From Phyllobacterium sp. T1293 (GTDB lineage Bacteria; Pseudomonadota; Alphaproteobacteria; Rhizobiales; Rhizobiaceae), in assembly GCF_020731415.2 (NCBI RefSeq), contig NZ_CP088276.1:186001-250000 (forward strand): 64,000 bases of DNA. Reading direction: 5' to 3'. The notes beneath the pieces were generated by a model. The model saw nothing but the letters and a program-made list of their open reading frames with translations. It made no database searches and was not told the DNA's origin. How positions within the stretch are numbered: position 1 is the first letter of the stretch; every line of letters starts with the position of its first letter. The translations under genes were made by a program, and so were the position numbers. Positions 1 to 8,290 of the stretch are shown in pieces.

Positions 1-359
1 CCTTCGCCACTGCCTATCTGCCTGAGGGTGCGGATCAGGCCGATATCATGGCGCGGCTGGCGAAAATTGAAGGGATCGACGTGGTTCTGGACAACGCCGC
101 CGCCTGCGAGCGCTTCGAACTGCCGAATGATCGCATCGGCGATATTGTTTTCCTCTCCACGGAAAACAAGACACTCGGCACCAGTGAACACCGGCATGAT
201 CTGGCTGCGCTTAATGAGCCATTGCGCTCGCATGGCGGGCTGACGGAGCAGGTCGTGCCGTTTATCGTCAACAGGAAACTGCCTGATCTGCCCAATGCAC
301 CGGAACTGCGCAATTTTGATGCCTTCCATTATGCGGCGATGGCCGCGGCCCTGGTTTAG
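1..359 (+). CDS. phnA: Phosphonoacetate hydrolase, C-terminal part
   Basis: Only the end of the gene is in the window: the frame is open from base 3 and closes at 359 with about 118 residues. The tail contains SHGGLTEQVVPFIVNR, typical of the alkaline-phosphatase-superfamily phosphonoacetate hydrolase PhnA, which cleaves phosphonoacetate to acetate and phosphate. The first in-frame ATG (base 48) is internal and not the real start. The next gene, a PhnY-type dehydrogenase that makes phosphonoacetate, begins 18 bases later on the same strand, so the two enzymes probably share an operon and catalyse consecutive steps. The metal-binding residues lie outside the window and cannot be checked. Confidence 0.8.
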   Translation, partial: FATAYLPEGADQADIMARLAKIEGIDVVLDNAAACERFELPNDRIGDIVFLSTENKTLGTSEHRHDLAALNEPLRSHGGLTEQVVPFIVNRKLPDLPNAPELRNFDAFHYAAMAAALV

Positions 360-377
360 GCGGCGGAGAACACGATC

Positions 378-1835
378 ATGGTCAAGGCAGAAGCGGAATT
401 CAGGGTACGTCACGAGCCGATGCGTATCGCGGGACGCAAAGTCGACGCGGATGATGTGATTGACGTTCACTACCCCTACACCAATGCGGTGGTGGGGACA
501 GTTCCGGCAGGCCGCACAGAACATGCCCGGCAGGCTTTCGAGATTGCCGCCAATTATCAGCCGAAGCTGACGCGCTACGAGCGTCAGCAGATATTGTTCC
601 GTACAGCCGAAGCGCTGGCCAGTCGCCGGGAAGAGATTGCCGATCTGATTACGCTGGAACTTGGCATTTCCAAAGCGGATTCCCTTTATGAAGTAGGCCG
701 TGCCTATGATGTGTTCACCCTGTCAGCGCAGATGTGCATTCAGGATGATGGCCAGATTTTCTCCTGTGATCTGACCCCGCATGGCAAGGCACGCAAGATT
801 TTCACGATGCGCGAACCGCTGAAGGCGATCTCGGCGATCACGCCTTTCAATCATCCGCTCAATATGGTGTCGCACAAGATTGCACCTGCCATCGCGACCA
901 ACAATTGCGTCGTCTGCAAGCCGACGGAACTGACACCAATGACGGCGCTGGTGCTGGCTGATATTCTTTATGAAGCTGGTCTTCCGCCCGAGATGTTGTC
1001 GGTTGTCACCGGCTGGCCTGCGGATATCGGCATGGAAATGATTACCAATCCGAACATCGAGCTTATCACCTTCACCGGCGGTGTGCCCGTCGGCAAAATG
1101 ATTGCCAATACAGCCGGTTACAAGCGCGCCGTGCTTGAACTTGGCGGCAATGATCCCCTGATCATTCTCAATGATTTGAGTGACGATGATCTGGCCAAGG
1201 CGGCTGATCTGGCGGTTGCCGGGGCAACCAAGAATTCCGGACAGCGCTGCACGGCGGTCAAACGCATTCTCTGTCAGGAAAAAGTGGCTGACCGTTTCGT
1301 GCCGTTGGTACTGGAGCGGGCCAAGAGACTGCGGTTTGGCGATCCAATGGACCGCTCAACCGATCTTGGCACCGTGGTTCACGAAAAGGCCGCCACCCTG
1401 TTCGAAGCTCGTGTGCATATGGCTGCGGAGCAGGGGGCTGATATTCTTTACAATCCCGGTCGTCAGGGCGCGCTGTTGCCGCCCATTGTTGTCGATCGTG
1501 TACCGCACGCATCGGAACTGGTCATGGAAGAGACCTTCGGGCCGATCATCCCGATTATCCGGGCGCCTGATGATGACGATGCTTTGATTGCGCTTTCCAA
1601 TTCCACCGCATTTGGCCTTTCCTCCGGTGTCTGCACCAATGATTTCCGCCGTATGCAGAAATATATTGCCGGTCTTCAGGTTGGCACGGTCAATATATGG
1701 GAAGTACCTGGTTACCGGATCGAAATGTCGCCCTTCGGCGGGATCAAGGATTCCGGCAATGGCTATAAGGAGGGCGTTTCCGAAGCCATGAAGAGCTACA
1801 CGAATGTGAAAACCTATTCACTTCCCTGGTCCTGA
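378..1835 (+). CDS. phnY: Phosphonoacetaldehyde dehydrogenase
   Basis: A 485-residue NAD(P)-dependent aldehyde dehydrogenase. The general-base Glu is visible at residue 254 (LELGGNDP) and the nucleophile Cys at 291 (NSGQRCTA). The length fits the ALDH family. The PhnY assignment (phosphonoacetaldehyde to phosphonoacetate) rests on the adjacent PhnA and the downstream phosphonate-type importer. Together these form the PhnW-PhnY-PhnA route for 2-aminoethylphosphonate, with the transaminase PhnW expected upstream, outside the window. A hairpin terminator follows at 1858-1883. A related succinate-semialdehyde-type ALDH is possible on sequence alone, but the context makes it unlikely. Confidence 0.85.
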   Translation: MVKAEAEFRVRHEPMRIAGRKVDADDVIDVHYPYTNAVVGTVPAGRTEHARQAFEIAANYQPKLTRYERQQILFRTAEALASRREEIADLITLELGISKADSLYEVGRAYDVFTLSAQMCIQDDGQIFSCDLTPHGKARKIFTMREPLKAISAITPFNHPLNMVSHKIAPAIATNNCVVCKPTELTPMTALVLADILYEAGLPPEMLSVVTGWPADIGMEMITNPNIELITFTGGVPVGKMIANTAGYKRAVLELGGNDPLIILNDLSDDDLAKAADLAVAGATKNSGQRCTAVKRILCQEKVADRFVPLVLERAKRLRFGDPMDRSTDLGTVVHEKAATLFEARVHMAAEQGADILYNPGRQGALLPPIVVDRVPHASELVMEETFGPIIPIIRAPDDDDALIALSNSTAFGLSSGVCTNDFRRMQKYIAGLQVGTVNIWEVPGYRIEMSPFGGIKDSGNGYKEGVSEAMKSYTNVKTYSLPWS

Positions 1836-1857
1836 GCGAACGGATCACACTGGTTGA

Positions 1858-1885
1858 AAAAGGGAGCCTCTAGGCTCCCTTTTCT
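1858..1885 (+). terminator. Rho-independent terminator after phnY
   Basis: AGGGAGCC, loop TCTA, then GGCTCCCT, flanked by A and T runs that extend the stem, followed by TTTTCTC. It lies 22 bases after the phnY stop and separates the catabolic genes from the transporter operon. Confidence 0.85.
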
Positions 1886-2107
1886 CATATTGAATGGGCA
1901 TTTCCCGCGTGAATCATCTTCGTCACATCATCGACTTTTCCAATGATAATATAAGATAAATAGATTTTACTTATCGATTGCCGTTCCCCACTATTGCAGT
2001 ATGGACCGGGCGCATGACCGTAAGCTGAGGCGTTCTCAATTGGCGGCAGCGGACCTTTCCCAAGCAAAAAGCGCATAAGCCGACCTCAAAAGATGGGAAC
2101 CAAAATC

Positions 2108-3130
2108 ATGAACACGCACAAAGTCGCGGCGCTGGCCGCCTTTGCCTTTACGCTATTTTCATCGGCTGCCTATGCCGAGACGCAGCTGACCGTCTATACC
2201 GCCTTTGAAGCTGTTGACCTACAGCGCTATGCGGATACGTTCAACGCTGATCACCCGGATATCAAGATCGACTGGGTACGCGATTCCACCGGTGTAATGA
2301 CGGCGAAGCTGCTTGCGGAGAAGAACAATCCGCAGGCCGATGTGGTCTGGGGCGTTGCCGCATCGTCGCTGCTTCTGCTGAAGGGTGAGGGGATGCTGGA
2401 GCCTTACGCACCTGCTGGTGTCGAGAAGCTCGATCCGAAGTTCGTGGACAGTTCCACGCCGCCGAGCTGGGTTGGTATGGATGCCTATGTCGCGGCGCTT
2501 TGCTACAACACCGTCGAGGCCAAGAAGCTTGGACTGACGCCGCCGAAAAGCTGGAAGGACCTGACGAAGCCCGAATATAAGGGCCATATTGTCATGCCAA
2601 ACCCGGCCTCTTCAGGCACCGGTTTCCTTGATGTCTCGGCATGGATGCAGATGTTCGGTGAGAAAGACGCCTGGTCCTTTATGGATGACCTGCATCAGAA
2701 CATTTCCAGCTACACCCATTCCGGTTCCAAACCCTGCAAGATGGCTGGCGCTGGCGAGACAGTGATCGGGGTCTCCTTCGAATTCCCCGGCGCCAAAGCC
2801 AAATCTGCTGGCGCTCCCATCGATATTATTTTCCCCGAAGAGGGGTCCGGCTGGGAAGCGGAGGCCGCTGCGATCATGGCCGGAACGTCCAAGATCGATG
2901 CGGCAAAAGTTTTGCTGGACTGGTCGATCAGCAAAAAGGCCAATGAGATGTACAATGTCGGCTATGCCGTCGTGGCCATGCCGGGTGTTGCAAAGCAGGT
3001 GGAGAATCTGCCCGCCGATGTTGCCTCCAAGATGATCAAGAATGATTTCGAGTGGGCGGCGTCCCATCGCAATGCCATCCTCAAGGAATGGAATACACGG
3101 TACGATTCCAAATCGGAACCAAAGAGCTAA
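2108..3130 (+). CDS. phnS: 2-Aminoethylphosphonate-type ABC transporter, substrate-binding protein
   Basis: A 340-residue periplasmic binding protein of the iron(III)/AEP family. The N-terminus beginning MNTHKVAALAAFAF is a signal peptide with a cleavage site near AYA-ET. The mature protein starts with the TQLTVYTAFEA pattern common to Fe3+/2-AEP binding proteins. I chose the ATG at 2108 over an in-frame ATG at 2093 because GGGA sits nine bases upstream and the signal peptide is then compact. A perfect hairpin and then an ATPase gene follow. The AEP substrate is inferred from the phnY/phnA neighbours; a ferric-ion or polyamine substrate is not excluded by sequence. Confidence 0.8.
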   Translation: MNTHKVAALAAFAFTLFSSAAYAETQLTVYTAFEAVDLQRYADTFNADHPDIKIDWVRDSTGVMTAKLLAEKNNPQADVVWGVAASSLLLLKGEGMLEPYAPAGVEKLDPKFVDSSTPPSWVGMDAYVAALCYNTVEAKKLGLTPPKSWKDLTKPEYKGHIVMPNPASSGTGFLDVSAWMQMFGEKDAWSFMDDLHQNISSYTHSGSKPCKMAGAGETVIGVSFEFPGAKAKSAGAPIDIIFPEEGSGWEAEAAAIMAGTSKIDAAKVLLDWSISKKANEMYNVGYAVVAMPGVAKQVENLPADVASKMIKNDFEWAASHRNAILKEWNTRYDSKSEPKS

Positions 3131-3150
3131 GGCGGTCGGCAATTGAACCG

Positions 3151-3174
3151 GGCACCGCCTTGGCGGTGCCTTTC
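3151..3174 (+). terminator. Intra-operon hairpin (attenuator) between binding protein and ATPase
   Basis: A perfect nine-base stem, GGCACCGCC then TT then GGCGGTGCC, followed by TTTC. It lies 20 bases after the binding-protein stop and 25 bases before the ATPase start. Such hairpins often protect the upstream mRNA or partially stop transcription, so that binding protein exceeds membrane components. That role is inferred here. Confidence 0.7.
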
Positions 3175-3198
3175 ACCACTCCCTTGCGAGGTGCCCCG

Positions 3199-4368
3199 AT
3201 GAGACACGAAATTCCTGCTCGTTCTGCGGCAATGCCCACTGAGGTGCATGCAATGCCATCAGCCAGCGACCCGGCCTATCTGCAGATCACGAATTTGTGG
3301 AAAGCATTTGGCGCGTTCCATGCATTGAAGGATGTCTCTCTCGATATCAATCAGGGCGAGTTCGTCTGCTTCCTCGGACCATCCGGCTGCGGAAAAACTA
3401 CGTTGCTGCGGGCCATTGCCGGGCTTGATCTGCAAAGCAGCGGCACGCTTCGTCAGGGTGGCAGGGATATTTCAACCTTGCCTCCCTCCAAGCGTGATTA
3501 TGGTATCGTCTTTCAGTCCTATGCACTGTTCCCCAATCTGACGATTACCAGAAACATTGCTTTCGGGCTTGAGAATACCAAACGACCACGCGCCGAGATC
3601 GATGCACGCGTGAAAGAGCTTTTAACGCTCGTCGGGCTCTCCGATCAGGCCGACAAATATCCCTCGCAACTTTCCGGTGGCCAGCAGCAGCGTATCGCGC
3701 TTGCCAGGGCGATTGCGATCTCGCCCGGCCTGTTGCTGCTCGATGAACCGCTGTCAGCGCTCGACGCAAAAGTGCGGGTGCATCTGCGCCATGAAATCAA
3801 GGAATTGCAGCGCAAGCTTGGTGTGACCACCATTATGGTGACGCATGATCAGGAAGAAGCGCTGTCCATGGCTGATCGTATCGTCGTCATGAACCATGGT
3901 GTCATCGAGCAGGTCGGCACTCCCACGGAAATCTACCGACATCCCCGGACCCTGTTCGTTGCCGATTTCATCGGGGAAACCAACAAGCTGCAAGCCCGCG
4001 TGACAGGTGAAAGCAGTGTGGTGTTCGGTACGGGTGAACTGCGCTGTGCTGCGCACAGTTTCGGCTCTGGCGAAGCGGTTATTGCCGCTATCCGTCCTGA
4101 AGATGTGATCCCGCATGAAATAGGTTCCAAGTCCGTCGATACGCGCAACGTGCTCGATGTCGTGATCGGCGAGATGGAGTTTCTCGGATCTTTCTGGCGC
4201 ACCCGCCTGCGCGGCGAAAAGCTCGGCAATGACGTGCTCATTGCCGATTTCTCGATCAATGCGACGCGCCGCCTAGGCCTGACAGAAGGTGGTGCGTTGA
4301 CTGTGGAACTACCGGCTGACCGTCTTCTGGTGTTTCCGCAGGGAGGCTATCATGGCAGCGGTCACTGA
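3199..4368 (+). CDS. phnT: 2-Aminoethylphosphonate-type ABC transporter, ATP-binding protein
   Basis: A 389-residue ABC ATPase with Walker A GPSGCGKT at residues 60-67, signature LSGGQ at 158-162 and Walker B with D182-E183. A C-terminal regulatory (TOBE-like) region of about 120 residues is typical of the PotA/FbpC/PhnT group. The frame is open further upstream, but ATG 3199 is preferred: GAGG lies seven bases before it and it falls after the hairpin. The 3' end overlaps the permease start by 17 bases, so the two are probably translationally coupled. The substrate is inferred from context. Confidence 0.85.
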   Translation: MRHEIPARSAAMPTEVHAMPSASDPAYLQITNLWKAFGAFHALKDVSLDINQGEFVCFLGPSGCGKTTLLRAIAGLDLQSSGTLRQGGRDISTLPPSKRDYGIVFQSYALFPNLTITRNIAFGLENTKRPRAEIDARVKELLTLVGLSDQADKYPSQLSGGQQQRIALARAIAISPGLLLLDEPLSALDAKVRVHLRHEIKELQRKLGVTTIMVTHDQEEALSMADRIVVMNHGVIEQVGTPTEIYRHPRTLFVADFIGETNKLQARVTGESSVVFGTGELRCAAHSFGSGEAVIAAIRPEDVIPHEIGSKSVDTRNVLDVVIGEMEFLGSFWRTRLRGEKLGNDVLIADFSINATRRLGLTEGGALTVELPADRLLVFPQGGYHGSGH

Positions 4369-6367
4369 GACGATGATGCCATCAGGCCGGTTGCCGCGGC
4401 AACGGCTTGACCGGGACGATATTATCAAGCGCGGTCTCATGGTCGTTATCTCGCTTTATCTGATCGTGTCACTGGCTGCGCCGCTCTATGTGATGCTGTC
4501 AAAATCCTTTTCGACATATAGCTTTGATTTGAATACGTACGAATTTCAGGTCAGCGGTCCCTCCGGACAATTTGGCGAAACGGTCAGCGCCGCCGCGCTC
4601 AACGACCGGTTGTTGGTGGTCCCCAAAGACAAGCTTGCAACCAATGCCGATGGCAGGCTGGCGGCTACAAGTTTCTTTCCCGAGTTCAGTTTTCGCAGTC
4701 CCGTCAAATACCGGATACGCGGAACCACCGATGATACGGTCTATCTGATCGGGTCGGACATGCATCGTGGCACCGCATGGCAGGAGGTGGATTCCAACAC
4801 GTTCCGCCGTGTCATGCTGCGGTCAACAGCGTCTACAGGGCTTGATAATTATGTCAGCTATTTCTCGACGCCGTCACTGTTCCGCTCAATCGAGAATTCG
4901 CTGTTCATCGCTGTTATCAGCACTGTTCTGACCGTCTCGATTGCCTTCGGTTTTGCCTATGCGATCAGCCGGAGTTGTATGCGATTCAAAGGCACATTCC
5001 GCATGATCGCCATGGCTCCCATTCTCGTGCCATCGCTCTTGCCCGGCATTGCGCTGATCTACCTCTTCGGCAATCAGGGGATGATCCGGGACGTGCTCTT
5101 CGGCGCATCGATCTATGGACCGCTCGGGATCATCGTCGGTTCGGTATTTTTCACCTTTCCTCATGCATTGATCATTATTTCGACAGCGCTGGCCATTTCC
5201 GATCAGCGTCATTACGAGGCGGCTGCATCCTTGCGCGCCAGCCGTTGGCGCACCTTCTGGATTGTCACGGTACCCGGCGCTCGCTACGGGCTGATTTCGG
5301 CGGCATTTGTGGTCTTTACGCTTGTCATTACCGACTTTGGCCTGCCGAAAGTAATCGGTGGTCAATACAACGTGCTTGCCGTCGATATCTACAAACAGGT
5401 CATCGGCCAGCAGAACTTTGAAATGGGTGCGGTTGTCTCGGTGATCCTGCTCGTGCCGGCGCTCGCAGCTTTTGTGGTTGACCGGCTGGTGCAAAAGAAA
5501 CAGGTGGCATTGCTTTCCGCCCGTTCCGTGCCCTACGAGCCTAAACCGAACCGTCGGTTCGATATGCTGTGCCTTGCATGGTGTAGCCTTGTGGCGGCTT
5601 TCATCATCGGTATCATGCTGGTCTGCCAAATGGCGGCGCTGGTGAAATTCTGGCCCTATGATCTCAGCCTCAGCCTGAAGAATTTCGCCTTCAATCATAT
5701 GGATGGCGGCGGATGGGGTTCATACAAAAACTCGATCCAGCTGGCAGCTTTGACAGCCATATTCGGCACGATCATCGTTTTCACCGGCGCCTATATGGTG
5801 GAAAAGACCGAAGGCTTCCAGAAGGGCAGGGCTCTGTTTCATTTTCTGGCGATGTTGCCGATGGCCGTGCCGGGTCTCGTTCTCGGTCTTGCCTATATCT
5901 TCTTCTTCAACAACCCGGCCAATCCGCTCCATTCAATCTATGGCACCATGGCCATTCTGGTCGTTTGTACCATCACGCACTTCTATACCGTTGGACACCT
6001 CACGGCTTTGACCGCGCTCAAACAGATCGATCAGGAGTTTGAATCTGTTGCCGCATCCCTGAAGCAGCCCTTCTACAAATTATTTGCGCGTGTGACGGTG
6101 CCGGTTTGTCTTCCAGCTATTCTCGACATTTCGATCTACCTTTTCGTCAACGCGATGACGACGGTTTCTGCAGTGGTTTTCATCTATTCGGCGGATACGG
6201 CGCTCGCTTCCGTTGCCGTGCTGAATATGGATGACGCCGGGGACATCGCGCCAGCGGCGGCTATGGGCATGATGATCTTCTACACAAATCTTCTGGCGCG
6301 CCTTGTTCACGCAGGCCTGTCACGGACAGTGCTTGTCCGAACGCAGGCATGGCGCAGGCGCGGCTGA
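4352..6367 (+). CDS. 2-Aminoethylphosphonate-type ABC transporter, fused double permease
   Basis: A 671-residue inner-membrane protein with two BinPDT-type permease halves in one chain, as in ThiP/SfuB-like Fe3+/AEP permeases. The first transmembrane segment (about 27-50) is followed by some 110 polar residues before the first permease core starts near residue 170. The second half begins near residue 400. Each half carries an EAA-like loop (YEAAASLRASRWRTFW and FESVAASLKQPFYKLF). GGGAGG precedes the ATG by six bases, within the end of the ATPase gene. The long loop after the first helix probably lies in the periplasm; its role is not known to me. Confidence 0.85.
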   Translation: MAAVTETMMPSGRLPRQRLDRDDIIKRGLMVVISLYLIVSLAAPLYVMLSKSFSTYSFDLNTYEFQVSGPSGQFGETVSAAALNDRLLVVPKDKLATNADGRLAATSFFPEFSFRSPVKYRIRGTTDDTVYLIGSDMHRGTAWQEVDSNTFRRVMLRSTASTGLDNYVSYFSTPSLFRSIENSLFIAVISTVLTVSIAFGFAYAISRSCMRFKGTFRMIAMAPILVPSLLPGIALIYLFGNQGMIRDVLFGASIYGPLGIIVGSVFFTFPHALIIISTALAISDQRHYEAAASLRASRWRTFWIVTVPGARYGLISAAFVVFTLVITDFGLPKVIGGQYNVLAVDIYKQVIGQQNFEMGAVVSVILLVPALAAFVVDRLVQKKQVALLSARSVPYEPKPNRRFDMLCLAWCSLVAAFIIGIMLVCQMAALVKFWPYDLSLSLKNFAFNHMDGGGWGSYKNSIQLAALTAIFGTIIVFTGAYMVEKTEGFQKGRALFHFLAMLPMAVPGLVLGLAYIFFFNNPANPLHSIYGTMAILVVCTITHFYTVGHLTALTALKQIDQEFESVAASLKQPFYKLFARVTVPVCLPAILDISIYLFVNAMTTVSAVVFIYSADTALASVAVLNMDDAGDIAPAAAMGMMIFYTNLLARLVHAGLSRTVLVRTQAWRRRG

Positions 6368-6445
6368 CTGTTTTCAATTCACTGCATCGGTTGTTTAGAA
6401 AATTCTCGTCAAGCTGTTGTCAAAACGTCAATACAGGTCCATATT

Positions 6446-6460
6446 GTTGTATGATACAAC
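6446..6460 (+). promoter_or_regulatory. Palindromic operator candidate upstream of the MarR-GNAT gene
   Basis: GTTGTATGATACAAC is a perfect 15-base palindrome around a central G, ending 18 bases before the ATG at 6479. Its position suggests control of the following regulator, possibly by itself; GntR-type proteins also use ATACAA-type half-sites. No protein can be assigned from sequence alone. Confidence 0.55.
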
Positions 6461-6478
6461 TATCTGGATTTACCTTGA

Positions 6479-7465
6479 ATGACCAAGCTTGACGACACTG
6501 TTACATTGATCCGTGATGCTTCGCGCAGGCTCGTGCGCGAACTCGGTTTCATGAAGCCCACTCTTGCTGGAACCGAGTTCTCCGCTTCCGCTGTCCATAC
6601 GTTGATTGAAATTGGCGGCAGGGGTTCGTTGACATCTGGCGAACTGAGTGACGTTCTCAATCTGGAAAAGTCCAGTGTAAGCCGGCTCGTGCGCAAACTC
6701 GTTGATGCAGGCGAGCTGATGGAAAGCGTAAGTGGTGCTGACAGCCGCATAAAACCTTTGTCGCTCACCGCGAAAGGGCAGCAGACTTTGGCGGCGATCG
6801 ACACTTTCGCGCAAGAGCAAGTCAATGCTGCCCTGAGCAATCTGTCGCCCGATAGCCATGCGACAGTAAGGGATGGACTCGCATTCTATGCCACTGCGCT
6901 GGAATCCAGTCGAACGGGTGTCAAGTCATTGGAGGCTCATCCGATCACCATTGAGACCGGCTATCGTCCGGGCGTGATTGGCCGCGCCGCCGAAATACAC
7001 GGGCGATATTACGCGCGCACGGTCGGCTTCGGGCAATTCTTCGAAAGCAAGGTTGCTTCCGGATTGGCAGAATTTTCCGGGCGTCTCGATAGATCGTCTA
7101 ACCAATTATGGACCGCAATTGAGGCAGGCAATATCGTCGGTACTGTTGCAATCGACGGCGAAGACCTTGGAGGCGATTGTGCGCATTTGCGATGGTTCAT
7201 CGTGGAAGATGGACGACGCGGCAGCGGTGTAGGACGCCGATTGCTTGGTGAAGCAGTTTCCTTTTGTGACCGGGAGGGGTTTGCCGAAATCCAGCTCTGG
7301 ACGTTCAAGGGATTGGATGCAGCACGGCGGCTTTATGAGGCGTTTGGTTTCCAACTTGAAGAGGAATATGTAGGTCTGCAATGGGGCAGCGAAGTCACCG
7401 AACAGCGGTTCGTTCGCCGAGCGAAGGCAACTCAATCCACCGGGCAGATGGCTGGTGCCAGATGA
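6479..7465 (+). CDS. MarR-family regulator fused to a GNAT N-acetyltransferase
   Basis: A 328-residue two-domain protein. Residues 1 to about 145 form a MarR winged-helix domain (LTSGELSDVLNLEKSSVSRLVRKL is the recognition-helix region). Residues 150 to about 315 form a GNAT domain with the acetyl-CoA loop in RRGSGVGRRLLGEAVSFC and a typical GNAT end, GLDAARRLYEAFGFQLEEE. Such fusions are a known family; the acetylated substrate is unknown. It starts 111 bases after the phosphonate permease on the same strand, and whether it regulates that operon is open. Its stop overlaps a small downstream ORF by ATGA. Confidence 0.85.
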   Translation: MTKLDDTVTLIRDASRRLVRELGFMKPTLAGTEFSASAVHTLIEIGGRGSLTSGELSDVLNLEKSSVSRLVRKLVDAGELMESVSGADSRIKPLSLTAKGQQTLAAIDTFAQEQVNAALSNLSPDSHATVRDGLAFYATALESSRTGVKSLEAHPITIETGYRPGVIGRAAEIHGRYYARTVGFGQFFESKVASGLAEFSGRLDRSSNQLWTAIEAGNIVGTVAIDGEDLGGDCAHLRWFIVEDGRRGSGVGRRLLGEAVSFCDREGFAEIQLWTFKGLDAARRLYEAFGFQLEEEYVGLQWGSEVTEQRFVRRAKATQSTGQMAGAR

Positions 7466-7764
7466 AAGAGCCCGCTCCGCTGCCGGATCGTTTTGTGAGT
7501 GCAGCGGACGCGACGAGTGAGGGGGCTGAGTGCGATAAAGTCTCGGATAATATACCAGTTCGCGGCCACGGGAATGCTGCACTATCAATAACGCCTGAGA
7601 TGGTGGATCAGTATCGGTTGCATGCTCGGGTGATGCGCAACGCTGCCATACGCTCGGCTATCGTGGCGACCGCCCGCTCGTTTATAGGATTGTCAGGACA
7701 GCAGGTTCGACAAACCGGTAAAGACAAAACCCACGCCCAGACCGGCAAGCAGAATGGTCAATGA
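7462..7764 (+). CDS. Small hypothetical protein (doubtful)
   Basis: A possible 100-residue protein starting at an ATG that overlaps the MarR-GNAT stop as ATGA, which favours translational coupling. The middle (MVDQYRLHARVMRNAAIRSA followed by IVATARSFIG) could be an amphipathic helix; the rest is low complexity and charged. The last 70 or so bases overlap the convergent DUF3592 gene on the other strand, so the tail may be wrong. I recognise no family, and it may not be a gene. Confidence 0.35.
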   Translation: MKEPAPLPDRFVSAADATSEGAECDKVSDNIPVRGHGNAALSITPEMVDQYRLHARVMRNAAIRSAIVATARSFIGLSGQQVRQTGKDKTHAQTGKQNGQ

Positions 7765-8064
7765 CCAGATCGCGCCAAATTGATTGAGCGTGGCACTTTG
7801 CTTGGGGCTATCTGCGAGATAGCGGACCTCCACATGATCTCCGACTTTCGCGCCGAAAACCAGTCCGCCCTGCGGGTAGGAAATCTGCTCTCCATTTCGG
7901 GTGACGAAGGCAATCTGCGGATGACTTCCGCCTGCATTGAGCGCCACGACATCGGCGGGGACCACGATAGTGGACCTGATGAAACGGAGCGTCATTCCCG
8001 TTGATATTGCGGCGGCAACCAAAAATGCTACTCCGATTATCGTGATAATAGTCATTTTGGTCAT
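7693..8064 (-). CDS. DUF3592-type membrane protein
   Basis: A 123-residue protein with an N-terminal membrane helix (about 5-26), a small beta-rich soluble part and a C-terminal helix (about 97-120). The central HPQIAFVTRNGEQ, GAKVGDHVEVRY and similar strings match DUF3592 proteins, whose function is unknown. I chose ATG 8064 over an upstream start at 8097 because GAAGAGG lies six bases before it. It converges on the MarR-GNAT/small-ORF unit and diverges from the LysM gene. Confidence 0.75.
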   Translation of the reverse strand: MTKMTIITIIGVAFLVAAAISTGMTLRFIRSTIVVPADVVALNAGGSHPQIAFVTRNGEQISYPQGGLVFGAKVGDHVEVRYLADSPKQSATLNQFGAIWSLTILLAGLGVGFVFTGLSNLLS

Positions 8065-8290
8065 GAACGCCTCTTCATTCGGCCAGCCGGAAATCATAGT
8101 GCGCAGAATGCCATCTTTTCAAGATGGCGCGTGGCAATCAGAGTATATCCAAAAAGAAGCACTCTCCTGTCCAAGTCAGAATTAGTTTGCAACTCTCCCG
8201 AAGTGTCACAGCTTTGTAGTCAAAACATGTTGACTTCTTTACTCCGGACGGCAAGTCTTTTTCAGCCTTCAAAAGGCGGGGGGAACGCAG

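Noticed and set aside
1885..2076. Minus-strand open frame of 63 codons between phnY and phnS
   Set aside because: No ribosome site or motif, and it starts right at the phnY terminator; the stretch is better read as the promoter region of phnS.
3052..3198. Upstream extension of the ATPase frame
   Set aside because: It overlaps the end of the binding-protein gene and runs through the hairpin; the ATG at 3199 has a good ribosome site.
4886..5698. Minus-strand open frame of 270 codons within the permease
   Set aside because: Antisense to a clear membrane protein; His- and charge-rich composition typical of a reversed transmembrane gene.
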